From Sphingobacteriaceae bacterium UBA6709 (GTDB lineage: Bacteria; Bacteroidota; Bacteroidia; Sphingobacteriales; Sphingobacteriaceae): a stretch of 27,996 nt of DNA. The translations under genes and the position numbers were made by a program. This document shows, in pieces, positions 7,114 through 15,424 of this stretch (position 1 is the first letter of the stretch; each line of letters starts with the position of its first letter). The notes under the pieces were generated by a model, which did no database searches, was not told the DNA's origin, and was given only the letters and a program-made list of their open reading frames with translations. The stretch lies in assembly GCA_002454425.1 (NCBI GenBank), contig DKIV01000016.1:21464-49459 (forward strand). The letters are read 5' to 3'.

Positions 7114-8436
7114 ATGAAAAGCTATACTTTCATCATATCCTTTATCTTACTAATTGTTGCAGGTACGGCGAGTGCCCAGGAATTTGAAATCGGAGCTGAA
7201 TATAAGCCGCGTGCGGAAATGCGTCGGGGAGTATGGCGGATGCGTCCTGCTGATAATAGGTTTGATAAGACATCCAATATTATATCTCAAAGGGCAAGGT
7301 TAAATTTCAGCTATTATAACAAGGAATCAAAGATTCGATTGGGAGCGCAGCTTCAGGATGTAAGAACCTGGGGCAGCACCACTTCAATGAATTTGAATAA
7401 TCCGGGAGGATTTGACATTCACCAATTCTGGGGGGAAATATTGTTTAGCGACAAATTTTCAGCGAAGCTGGGGAGACAGGAAATATCTTATGATAACCAG
7501 CGTATTTTCGGAGCAGTAGATTGGGCTCAGCAAGCGCGTTCCTTCGATGCCATAGTGCTAAAGCTGGAGAATAAATCGCTTAAGGCACATGTAGGATTAA
7601 GTTACAATATGGATGCCGACGTTGCTTTCCGTTCGCCTTATTCGCTCAATAATTATAAATCCTTACAATACCTGTGGATTAATAATAAGTTTGACAGGTC
7701 TTTTTCGTTAAGCTTTCTTTTCCTGAATGACGGAAGAGAGTACACCGTTGAGGGTGGTGATAATACAGTAGTTTCCGATAGGAAGATAGCATATAGTCAA
7801 ACTGCCGGTATCGTGCTTAACTATCTCCCCGAACCCTTTGGATTTAGTATTGAAGGGTATTATCAGGGCGGAAAGAATAAGAATAACAAATCTTTGAATG
7901 CCTATGATCTGCGCGCTGATTTGACTTACAAGTTAGGGGATGGATGGTCTTTAAACGGTGGTTCGGAAGTGCTCTCAGGAACAAGCATGATCAACGAATC
8001 TGGTAAAGACCGTTCGTTTAACCCGCTCTATGGCACTAATCATAAGTTCAATGGCTATATGGATTATTTCTATGTAGGTGGCAGGCATCAGACATCCAAT
8101 ATGGCCGTAGGTTTATCAGATATTTTTCTTGGAGTAAAGTATAGTAAAGAGAAGATTTATGGAGAGCTAAACTTCCATAAGTTTGGTGCTATGGCTAATG
8201 TCTATCGTGATATAAATAACAGCGGTAGCAATATGAAAAAGAACCTTGGACTGGAAAGCGATTTTATAATTGGTTACCGCATGTCGTCAGAGCTGGACTT
8301 GCAGGGAGGATTCTCCTTTTATAAAGCTACAGAAAGCTTGGAGATACTTCAGGCGGGCACAGACGCAGGTAAATTAAATACCTGGGGATTTATGCAAGTA
8401 ACCTTTAAACCCACATTTTTCAAGTATAAAAAGTAA
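7114..8436 (+). CDS. Alginate-export-family outer-membrane beta-barrel protein
   Basis: The 440-residue protein has a signal peptide (1-21, cleavage after ASA) and then alternating polar/aromatic beta strands through to the end, typical of an outer-membrane barrel. The pattern EYKPRAEMRRG, QRARLNFSY, LGAQLQDVRTWG and AKLGRQEISYDNQR is that of the alginate export (AlgE-like) family. In Bacteroidota such porins occur beside respiratory genes and are unlikely to export alginate. Directly upstream of nrfHA, and with the only visible promoter in front of it, this one most likely lets nitrite or another small anion through the outer membrane. That role is inferred from position only. Confidence 0.82.
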   Translation: MKSYTFIISFILLIVAGTASAQEFEIGAEYKPRAEMRRGVWRMRPADNRFDKTSNIISQRARLNFSYYNKESKIRLGAQLQDVRTWGSTTSMNLNNPGGFDIHQFWGEILFSDKFSAKLGRQEISYDNQRIFGAVDWAQQARSFDAIVLKLENKSLKAHVGLSYNMDADVAFRSPYSLNNYKSLQYLWINNKFDRSFSLSFLFLNDGREYTVEGGDNTVVSDRKIAYSQTAGIVLNYLPEPFGFSIEGYYQGGKNKNNKSLNAYDLRADLTYKLGDGWSLNGGSEVLSGTSMINESGKDRSFNPLYGTNHKFNGYMDYFYVGGRHQTSNMAVGLSDIFLGVKYSKEKIYGELNFHKFGAMANVYRDINNSGSNMKKNLGLESDFIIGYRMSSELDLQGGFSFYKATESLEILQAGTDAGKLNTWGFMQVTFKPTFFKYKK

Positions 8437-8441
8437 GATCT

Positions 8442-8472
8442 TCAGGCTTTTTTAAGATTAGAAAGAGCCTGA
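8442..8472 (+). other. Hairpin between the porin gene and nrfH
   Basis: TCAGGCT (8442-8448) pairs with AGCCTGA (8466-8472) around a 17-base loop whose T-run and GAAAG can extend the stem past a bulge. No T-run follows the right arm, so it is a poor terminator. It may partly reduce read-through or protect the porin mRNA end, setting more porin than NrfH. Confidence 0.4.
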
Positions 8473-8521
8473 TGAACGGATAATACCAGATTGCTTAACC
8501 ATGCATTATTAAAAACTGAGT

Positions 8522-9118
8522 ATGAAATGGATAGATAAAATCATGCCGCCCCGTGCATGGATGCCTTTCGTAATTATTGCTGCAGGAGTTGGTACGGGCT
8601 TGTTTATTTATTTGTTATATGTATCGAAAGCTGTTTCCTACCTGTCTGACGATCCAAAAACATGTATTAATTGCCATGTAATGAGCCCTTATTATGCTAC
8701 CTGGCAACATGGTTCACATGGAAGGGTAGCGGTTTGTAACGACTGTCATGTTCCTCATAACAATGCGCTTAGCAAGTATTTCTTTAAAGCTAAGGATGGC
8801 ATTTACCATGCTACCGTATTTACCTGGCGTGCGGAACCACAGGTAATAAGGATCAAAGAAGCGGGGACCGATGTCGTACAGGAAAACTGTCAGCGTTGCC
8901 ATAATCATATGAATGAAAAGGTAAAGACAGTAGGAATTACACTTGCCGATAAAGATCATGGTAAAGGAAAATTATGTTGGGATTGTCATCGGGAGGTTCC
9001 TCATGGAACAGTGAATAGTTTATCTGCTGTTCCTGACGCGCGCGTTCCCCTTCCTGAATCTCCGGTACCGCTATGGTTAAGAGATAAAATGAGTGATAAA
9101 GGCAACAATAAAAATTGA
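8522..9118 (+). CDS. nrfH: NrfH, tetraheme quinol dehydrogenase subunit of nitrite reductase
   Basis: NrfH takes electrons from menaquinol and passes them to NrfA in the periplasm. The 198-residue protein has an N-terminal membrane anchor (about 15-34) and four heme-binding CxxCH motifs: CINCH (48-52), CNDCH (72-76), CQRCH (123-127) and CWDCH (152-156). Met54, two residues after the first motif, fits the CxxCHxM that ligates heme 1 in Desulfovibrio NrfH. The length is normal for the NapC/NirT-NrfH family, and nrfA follows 26 bases later. Confidence 0.95.
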   Translation: MKWIDKIMPPRAWMPFVIIAAGVGTGLFIYLLYVSKAVSYLSDDPKTCINCHVMSPYYATWQHGSHGRVAVCNDCHVPHNNALSKYFFKAKDGIYHATVFTWRAEPQVIRIKEAGTDVVQENCQRCHNHMNEKVKTVGITLADKDHGKGKLCWDCHREVPHGTVNSLSAVPDARVPLPESPVPLWLRDKMSDKGNNKN

Positions 9119-9144
9119 ATCATCGATAAACTTAATTTAATATT

Positions 9145-10653
9145 ATGAGCCCGATTAGAGATATCATAAAGAAAAGACCCTGGCTAGCGTGGGTACTATT
9201 TGGCTTTACCATGCTCCTTGTATTCTGTCTTGGTCTGCTGGTGAACAGCGTAATGGAAAGACGGACGGAAGCCTTATTTATAAATAGAGATAAGGAGCTT
9301 ATCAATGCTTTTGAGTCGAGAAATGAAGTATGGGGAAGTAACTATCCCAAAGAATATAACACCTATTATCAGACAGCTGATACAAGCTTTGCCAGTATGT
9401 ATGGTGGTGGGAAAGACAGGGATATGCTCGAGGAAGATCCGCGTATGATTATTCTTTGGGCGGGATATGCTTTTGCAAAAGACTATAAACAAGGCAAAGG
9501 GCATGTGTACGCGATAGAAGATGTTCGCAATACCTTGAGAACAGGATCTCCTAAAGGTCCGGAGGATGGCCCCCAGCCTGCAAGTTGCTGGGTTTGTAAA
9601 TCACCTGATGTGCCAAGAATGATGGATAAGCTCGGCATTGATGAATATTACCAACATACCTGGGCGTCATTAGGTTCAGAAATTGTCAATCCCATAGGGT
9701 GTGCAGACTGCCATGATCCGAAGACCATGAACTTAAAGATTACCAGACCTGCCTTAATTGAAGCTTTCAAGGAACAGGGAAAAGATATAAATAAGGCCTC
9801 ACAGAATGAAATGCGATCATTAGTCTGTGCCCAATGCCATGTAGAATACTACTTTGATAAGAAATCTGTTCCGGGCGCTGCTAAAGTAAAGTTCCCCTGG
9901 AAGAATGGATTTACCGTTGAGGATATGGAAAAATACTACGACGATATTGAGTTTACAGATTATATTAACGCGCTGAGTAAAACACCTATAATAAAGGCTC
10001 AACATCCTGATTATGAATTGTACATGACCGGTGTGCATGGTCAGCGCGGAGTATCATGTGCTGATTGCCATATGCCGTATAAAAGTGAGGGAGGACAGAA
10101 GTTCACTGATCATAAAATACAATCGCCATTAAATAATATTTCCAACTCATGTCAGGTATGTCATCGTGAGGATGAGCGTACACTTGTTGCGAATGTAAAT
10201 GAGCGTCAGCAGAAGATACATGATATGCGTATTAATCTGGAAGATCAGCTTGTTAAGGCTCATCTTGAGGCAAAGCTGGCCTGGGACAAAGGAGCACGTG
10301 AGGATCAGATGAAGGATATCCTCAAGCTCATAAGGCAAGCTCAATGGAGATGGGATTATACAGCAGCTTCACATGGGGGCTCTTTTCATGCTCCCCTTGA
10401 AACGGCAAGGATTATGGGTAATGGAATAGACAAAGTAGCAGAAGCTCGCGTTTCCTTAGCTAAGGTGCTTTATTCCCTCGGACAAACCGGCCCCATGCAG
10501 TATCCGGATATCTCAACCAAAGCAAAGGCTCAGAAATTTATAGGTCTGGATATGGAAAAGGAAGTGCAGAAGAAAGAAGAATTCAAGAAGACAATTATTC
10601 CTAGGTGGATAGAAGAAGCGAAGAAAAAAGGACTGCTATTTTCTTCCAACTAA
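9145..10653 (+). CDS. nrfA: NrfA, pentaheme ammonia-forming nitrite reductase
   Basis: NrfA reduces nitrite to ammonium with six electrons in the periplasm. The 502-residue protein carries the catalytic heme motif CWVCK (148-152), where lysine is the axial ligand, and four CxxCH sites: CADCH (186-190), CAQCH (228-232), CADCH (305-309) and CQVCH (336-340). Active-site residues expected from E. coli and Wolinella NrfA are visible: R132 in NTLRTG, Y235 with the calcium ligand E234 in CHVEYYF, and H298 in GVHGQ. The N-terminus (13-34) is a hydrophobic segment without a clear cleavage site, so the enzyme may stay anchored. Together with NrfH it forms the membrane complex. Confidence 0.97.
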   Translation: MSPIRDIIKKRPWLAWVLFGFTMLLVFCLGLLVNSVMERRTEALFINRDKELINAFESRNEVWGSNYPKEYNTYYQTADTSFASMYGGGKDRDMLEEDPRMIILWAGYAFAKDYKQGKGHVYAIEDVRNTLRTGSPKGPEDGPQPASCWVCKSPDVPRMMDKLGIDEYYQHTWASLGSEIVNPIGCADCHDPKTMNLKITRPALIEAFKEQGKDINKASQNEMRSLVCAQCHVEYYFDKKSVPGAAKVKFPWKNGFTVEDMEKYYDDIEFTDYINALSKTPIIKAQHPDYELYMTGVHGQRGVSCADCHMPYKSEGGQKFTDHKIQSPLNNISNSCQVCHREDERTLVANVNERQQKIHDMRINLEDQLVKAHLEAKLAWDKGAREDQMKDILKLIRQAQWRWDYTAASHGGSFHAPLETARIMGNGIDKVAEARVSLAKVLYSLGQTGPMQYPDISTKAKAQKFIGLDMEKEVQKKEEFKKTIIPRWIEEAKKKGLLFSSN

Positions 10654-10658
10654 AAAGG

Positions 10659-10683
10659 TATAGGGGCCTATCAGGCCCCTATA
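10659..10683 (+). terminator. Strong GC-rich hairpin after nrfA
   Basis: A perfect 10-base-pair stem (TATAGGGGCC at 10659-10668, complement at 10674-10683) closes a five-base loop right after the nrfA stop. No T-run follows, so it may be a partial terminator or an RNA end-stabiliser between nrfHA and ccsBA. It could make structural subunits more abundant than maturation proteins. Confidence 0.55.
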
Positions 10684-10774
10684 TTGAATATCGAAAACGC
10701 GATAAAAAGCTACGCTTTTCTGCTTGATTATAGCGTGAACTTTTATCTGAGAATTAAAGAAATCCAATAATCGT

Positions 10775-12034
10775 ATGTCCGCGACACACAACAAGGAAAA
10801 GAGATCGATGTGGTCATTCCCCTGGAATTATAGGGAGTCGTTTACTATAGCACTAAGTTTGCTCCTTATATCTCTTCTGCTGCAATCAACCACGCGTGCC
10901 TGTATTGAGCCTGTGTCAGCACCATTTAATTTGATATTGGGAATCCTGTTTATCTTCATTATAATAGTACTTCAACTCGGTTTCCGGACGACATCGTTTG
11001 TAAAGTGGTTACGTTCTGTCCCGGCTTCGGTAAGTGCTATATCGCTGATGTTATTACTTACCGTTGTTCTTGGCGTATTTCCACAGAAAGAACGCCCTGA
11101 AACGATGTTCGGAACAGACGCTATACTTTCGTCCTGGCCTTTTTTAATTGCACAAATCTATTTTCTGCTGACACTTGGAATGTGTACAATAAATCGCATG
11201 TTCCCCTGGAAGACCAGGAACATAGGTTTTATACTGAATCATCTGGGACTGTTTATAGCTCTCGGCAGCGGTATACTTGGCCGCGGAGATGTGCAACGCT
11301 ATACGATGGAATTGAGACGCGGACAGCCGGAATGGAGAGCTGTAGATAAGCAAGGGAGTATGAAAGATTTCCCCTTTGCGTTTGACCTCCAGTCCTTTGA
11401 TATGGATACCTATCCCGCTAAGCTTGGCTTAGCCAATATAAATAACGATAAGATAGAGCAAAAGGGAACAAATGCGCTCAGGACCCTGGTTAAAGGTGAT
11501 AATTATACTTTTAATAACCTGAATATTCAGGTTATCGATTATCTCGAAAACAGCAAGTTTACAGGTGAGAAATACGATCATGTAAATGAGATAGGAGCCG
11601 TTCCTTCCGCATATTTGAGAGTTAGATCTGAAAATCCAAAGATAGATACTACAGGCTGGATAAGTTGCGGTAGTTTTAATACTTCCTATTCCATATTACC
11701 AATTGATCAGAAATACGCGTTGGTAATGCTACGCCCCGAGGCCAGGAAGTTTAGTACTTCGGTTAATGTCTATTATAAAGATAAGTCATCTGAAAAGGCT
11801 ACAATAGAAGTAAATAAGCCCTACACTGCTGATAGCTGGAATGTATATCAGTTAAGTTATGACGAGAAGTATGGTAAGTATTCGCCCCTAAGCATCATTG
11901 AACTTGTGCGGGATCCATGGCTTCCTGTAGTCTATCTGGGGGTATTTATGATGATTCTTGGCTCCGTGTATATTATTTTAAAAGGTGCGGGTGGTAGCCA
12001 GGAATTTAAACAGGAGAAAGACAATGAATTATAA
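10775..12034 (+). CDS. ccsB: CcsB (ResB-like) cytochrome c maturation protein
   Basis: CcsB and CcsA form the system II (CcsBA) machine that moves heme across the inner membrane and joins it to apocytochromes c. The 419-residue protein has hydrophobic segments near 24-38, 51-69, 84-102, 119-138 and 150-168, then a large periplasmic domain (about 175-385) and a last membrane helix (about 390-410). The ResB-family end motif DEKYGKYSPLSIIELVRDP precedes that helix. H156 in NHLGLF lies in a membrane segment and may take part in heme transit. ccsA follows after 21 bases. In Wolinella, the fused CcsBA protein NrfI is dedicated to the CxxCK heme of NrfA, and this pair probably has that job. Confidence 0.88.
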   Translation: MSATHNKEKRSMWSFPWNYRESFTIALSLLLISLLLQSTTRACIEPVSAPFNLILGILFIFIIIVLQLGFRTTSFVKWLRSVPASVSAISLMLLLTVVLGVFPQKERPETMFGTDAILSSWPFLIAQIYFLLTLGMCTINRMFPWKTRNIGFILNHLGLFIALGSGILGRGDVQRYTMELRRGQPEWRAVDKQGSMKDFPFAFDLQSFDMDTYPAKLGLANINNDKIEQKGTNALRTLVKGDNYTFNNLNIQVIDYLENSKFTGEKYDHVNEIGAVPSAYLRVRSENPKIDTTGWISCGSFNTSYSILPIDQKYALVMLRPEARKFSTSVNVYYKDKSSEKATIEVNKPYTADSWNVYQLSYDEKYGKYSPLSIIELVRDPWLPVVYLGVFMMILGSVYIILKGAGGSQEFKQEKDNEL

Positions 12035-12055
12035 ACATATACCTGAGTTTTAGAG

Positions 12056-12850
12056 ATGAATTACTGGATCAATTTTCCTTACTTCGCAGCTTTAGCTACT
12101 CTTTTTTGGGTTTTAGCCATAGCTATTCAGCTCAACAAGAACATGGGAACTATTGTTATTTCAGTCCTGAGCATTGCGGGGATAGCGGTAATAACAATAT
12201 TCGCAATTAGCCTTTGGATAAATATTGAAAGGCCTCCTATTCGGACGCTCGGAGAAACACGGCTTTGGTACAGCGTTTTCTTACCAATAGTTGGTATACT
12301 CACTTTTGCCCGATGGCGATATAGGTGGCTCTTAAACTATAGTTTACTGATGGCGACAATATTTATGTTTATAAACATAAGCCATCCTGATACTTATAGT
12401 AAAACGTTAATGCCGGCTCTGCAAAGCGTTTGGTTTATACCTCATGTTTTAGTCTATATTTTTTCCTATGCGCTTCTGGCCGCTTCATCTATTGTAGCAC
12501 TATGGGGGCTTTATTTAGCTTTTAAGGGGGAGTATAAAAATTACATTCTTCCCTTAGCCAGTAATATCGTTTATATCGGCTTTGGCTTTCTTTCTTTAGG
12601 ATTGCTTTTTGGAGCGCTCTGGGCTAAGGAAGCCTGGGGGCATTACTGGACCTGGGATCCCAAGGAAACCTGGGCTATGTTAACCTGGCTCGCTTATCTG
12701 TTGTATATCCATTTGCGTTACCGACATCCTGATGCTGTCCGCACCCCCTTGATTGCTTTAGCTCTGGCTTTCGTTGTATTACTGCTGTGTTGGTTCGGCG
12801 TAAATTACATGCCTTCTGCCAATCAGAGTGTTCACACGTATACCTCCTGA
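12056..12850 (+). CDS. ccsA: CcsA, heme-handling cytochrome c synthase subunit
   Basis: This 264-residue integral membrane protein has about eight helices and the tryptophan-rich heme-binding WWD motif WGHYWTWDPKETW at 194-206. Histidines suited to axial heme ligation are H130 (WFIPHVL) and H260 in the SVHTY end motif, which stands for the usual G-x-H-S-Y. The chain stops four residues after that, a normal end for the short CcsA form. It works with CcsB encoded just upstream and closes the nrf module. No hairpin follows within the 160-base spacer. Confidence 0.94.
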   Translation: MNYWINFPYFAALATLFWVLAIAIQLNKNMGTIVISVLSIAGIAVITIFAISLWINIERPPIRTLGETRLWYSVFLPIVGILTFARWRYRWLLNYSLLMATIFMFINISHPDTYSKTLMPALQSVWFIPHVLVYIFSYALLAASSIVALWGLYLAFKGEYKNYILPLASNIVYIGFGFLSLGLLFGALWAKEAWGHYWTWDPKETWAMLTWLAYLLYIHLRYRHPDAVRTPLIALALAFVVLLLCWFGVNYMPSANQSVHTYTS

Positions 12851-13010
12851 TTTTTATATGCCCATTTGTCAGGTGTTGGAAGAACTTTTATTATATTAAG
12901 GAGATGATTGTAAATATTTTGATACAGAGTTAGGTGGGAATACTTTTTGCTATTTAAAGCGTTAGAAATATGCGTGTATTGACGCGAGATAACTTAAGTA
13001 ATAAAACACT

Positions 13011-13700
13011 ATGGGATTGATTATATTTATTGGAGTTGCGCTATTAAGCTTTATAGTGCAAGCTCGTTTTAAAAGTAAATTCAGAAAATATGCTGAAACC
13101 CCGCTGTCGTCTGGAATGTCGGGGAGAGATATCGCCGAAAAGATGCTTCATGACAACGGAATATACGATGTGCAAATTGTTTCTGTTGAAGGGTCGCTAA
13201 GTGATCATTATAATCCGGAAAATCGTACCGTAAATTTAAGTCCCGAAGTGTACAGTGGAAGGAGCATTGCCGCTGCCGCGGTAGCCGCCCATGAATGTGG
13301 TCATGCCGTTCAGCATGCAAAAGCTTATTCATGGTTAGGCTTTCGTTCAGCAATGGTGCCTATTGTAAATGTCGCGGCCAATTTATTACAATGGGTTTTT
13401 ATGCTGGGAATAATATTGGCGGCATCTAAAATGGGATACACGTTGTTATTAATAGCATTCGGTGCTATGCTTGTGATGACAATTTTTAGTGTAGTTACTC
13501 TTCCCGTAGAATTTGACGCGAGTAATAGAGCGCTCGCCTGGTTACAAACGAATCGCGGAATAATGTACAATAGCGAGGAAAATGCGCAAGCGAAAGATGC
13601 TCTTTGGTGGGCAGCCATGACCTACGTTGTTGCAGCTTTAGGATCGTTAGCGCAGTTGCTCTATATAGCCATGATGTTGTTCGGCGGAAGGCGCGACTAA
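13011..13700 (+). CDS. YugP-type neutral zinc metallopeptidase (Zn_peptidase_2)
   Basis: The 229-residue protein starts with a membrane helix (1-17), continues with a cytoplasmic or periplasmic domain holding the zinc site AAHECGHAVQHA (HExxH, 94-98, with E95 as the catalytic base), and has hydrophobic helices near 113-137, 141-163 and 202-224. Zinc ligands would be H94, H98 and an acidic residue further on, perhaps in the PVEFDASNRA stretch. The family (PF04298) is common in Bacteroidota and Firmicutes but its substrate is unknown. It stands alone, with a converging terminator to apaG. Confidence 0.88.
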   Translation: MGLIIFIGVALLSFIVQARFKSKFRKYAETPLSSGMSGRDIAEKMLHDNGIYDVQIVSVEGSLSDHYNPENRTVNLSPEVYSGRSIAAAAVAAHECGHAVQHAKAYSWLGFRSAMVPIVNVAANLLQWVFMLGIILAASKMGYTLLLIAFGAMLVMTIFSVVTLPVEFDASNRALAWLQTNRGIMYNSEENAQAKDALWWAAMTYVVAALGSLAQLLYIAMMLFGGRRD

Positions 13701-13711
13701 TATAAACAGCA

Positions 13712-13757
13712 AATAAAAAGGGGATGTCATAATGGAAATGACATCCCTTTTTATTTA
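13712..13757. terminator. Bidirectional terminator between the zinc peptidase and apaG
   Basis: GGGATGTCAT (13721-13730) pairs with ATGACATCCC (13738-13747), and the flanking A-run and T-run extend the stem (A5/T5, with one extra G bulged). Each strand has a T-run on its 3' side, so it can stop both converging transcripts. Confidence 0.8.
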
Positions 13758-13774
13758 TATATACTTCCGTAATA

Positions 13775-14161
13775 TTAGTTTAGTCTGAAAGGAGTTTCCA
13801 AAAGAAATTTAGGTATTTCTACGGCAAACAGACTATCATTTAATGTTCTTTTCATCGTATAGCTACCACGCATAAAACCCATATCTGATTTCAGATTACA
13901 ACCGGAAATGTATTCGTAACATGCGCCGGGTTCAATAACAGGTTGTACGCCAACTACCCCTTCTCCTTCCACTTCTCTTTTTGCACCGTTAGAGTCAAAT
14001 ATCTTCCAATGTCTGCTTAAAAGCTGTATCGTATTTCCGGTAAGATTTTCAATTGTGATTCTATATGAGAACATATAGTGATCATATGCGGGGTTTGAGT
14101 ACTCCGGCTGGAAGTGTGTTTCAACGGAAATCTTAATACCTTCGGTGATAAGTGTTACCAT
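13775..14161 (-). CDS. apaG: ApaG/CorD-family protein
   Basis: This is a 128-residue fibronectin-III-like beta-sandwich with the family hallmarks TIENLTGNTIQLLSRHWKI (37-54), GEGVVGVQP (66-74) and PG (78-79). ApaG (CorD) was linked to cobalt and magnesium efflux in Salmonella, and the ApaG fold also occurs as a domain in F-box proteins; the molecular role is unknown. The ATG at 14159-14161 is preferred to a TTG three codons upstream. It lies 74 bases downstream of dusB on the same strand and probably shares its mRNA. Confidence 0.92.
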   Translation of the reverse strand: MVTLITEGIKISVETHFQPEYSNPAYDHYMFSYRITIENLTGNTIQLLSRHWKIFDSNGAKREVEGEGVVGVQPVIEPGACYEYISGCNLKSDMGFMRGSYTMKRTLNDSLFAVEIPKFLLETPFRLN

Positions 14162-14235
14162 AATATGCAATTTGATAAAACATGAGCAAAAAACAAGCCA
14201 GAATTAGGGTAATATAGTCATATACAGCTAATTAA

Positions 14236-15228
14236 TTACGCTTCGATGGCAATGTACCGTTCTTTAACCTCTTCTAATACGCTATAGATATCTTCCACCT
14301 TATCCAAGGTAACCAACCTGGTTCTAAAATCCTTGAAATTGGCCAATCCCTTAAAGTAATTGGAGTAATGTCTTCGCATTTCAAAAATGCCGGTCTTCTC
14401 GCCTTTCCATTCGATTGACTTTTGTAAATGCGTTAAACATACATCAATACGTTCATCAATAGTTGGTCCCTCCAAAAGCTCTCCGGTTTTAAAGAAATGT
14501 TTTACCTCTCTGAATATCCATGGATAACCAATAGCAGCACGCCCAATCATTATTCCATCTACCTCATATTCCAAACGCCAGTCAGCAGCTTTCTGAGCAC
14601 TGTCTATATCGCCATTACCGAAAATAGGGATCTGCACTCGAGGGTTTCTTTTAATATCGCGGATGAGTGTCCAGTCGGCCTGTCCTTTATACATTTGAGC
14701 GCGCGTTCTACCATGTACTGTAAGCGCCTTTATTCCTACGTCCTGCAGGCGTTCTGCTACCTCATAAACGTTTTTACAGGTATCATCCCATCCCAGGCGT
14801 GTTTTAACAGTTACAGGAAGATTGGTTGCTTTTACCACTGCCTCGGTCATTTTTACCATTTTGTCAATGTCGCGCAGCAGGCTGGCTCCGGCACCTTTAC
14901 ATGCGACATTCTTTACGGGACATCCGTAATTAATATCAATAAGATCAGGAGATGCCTGACTTGCTATTTCCGTAGCTTCTCTCATTGATTCAATGTTACT
15001 TCCAAATATCTGAATACCTATCGGGCGTTCATACTCAAAGATATCGAGCTTATGTCTGCTTTTAGCCGCATCACGAATCAAGCCTTCGGAAGAGATAAAT
15101 TCCGTGTACATCATATCTACGCCATTCTTCTTGCATACATAACGGAAGGGAGGATCACTCACATCTTCCATGGGAGCTAGAAGTAATGGGAACTCACCCA
15201 AATCAATATTTCCTATTTTTACAGACAT
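14236..15228 (-). CDS. dusB: tRNA-dihydrouridine synthase (DusB type)
   Basis: Dus enzymes reduce uridines in the tRNA D-loop using FMN and NADPH. The 330-residue protein is an FMN TIM barrel with the N-terminal LLLAPMEDVSDPPFR (15-29), the catalytic cysteine C103 in DINYGCPVKNV, the FMN-phosphate GNGDI loop and MIGRAAIGYPW, then a helical tRNA-binding end (about 245-330). The length fits DusB. The ATG at 15226-15228 is chosen over an adjacent in-frame GTG. apaG follows downstream. Confidence 0.93.
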   Translation of the reverse strand: MSVKIGNIDLGEFPLLLAPMEDVSDPPFRYVCKKNGVDMMYTEFISSEGLIRDAAKSRHKLDIFEYERPIGIQIFGSNIESMREATEIASQASPDLIDINYGCPVKNVACKGAGASLLRDIDKMVKMTEAVVKATNLPVTVKTRLGWDDTCKNVYEVAERLQDVGIKALTVHGRTRAQMYKGQADWTLIRDIKRNPRVQIPIFGNGDIDSAQKAADWRLEYEVDGIMIGRAAIGYPWIFREVKHFFKTGELLEGPTIDERIDVCLTHLQKSIEWKGEKTGIFEMRRHYSNYFKGLANFKDFRTRLVTLDKVEDIYSVLEEVKERYIAIEA

Positions 15229-15424
15229 CACTTTTCTTTAATAAACTATATTTGCATAATTGGATGGATGTTCCACCAAGACCGAATAAACATATTCCGG
15301 TGTCATGCATTACTGATTTTCTGAAACGGACACAATCCCAGATTGATATAAGTAGTATTTATTAACGATGTTTATATCGTAATGATCACACTATTAAATC
15401 TTTGCAAAAGTACGAATAAAAGTT

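Noticed and set aside
8522..12850. A new type of multiheme electron conduit
   Set aside because: Heme-motif count, order and active-site residues match the known NrfH and NrfA families, so a novel system is not needed to explain them.
14497..14988. 163-codon plus-strand frame
   Set aside because: Antisense to dusB, which has full catalytic and FMN motifs.
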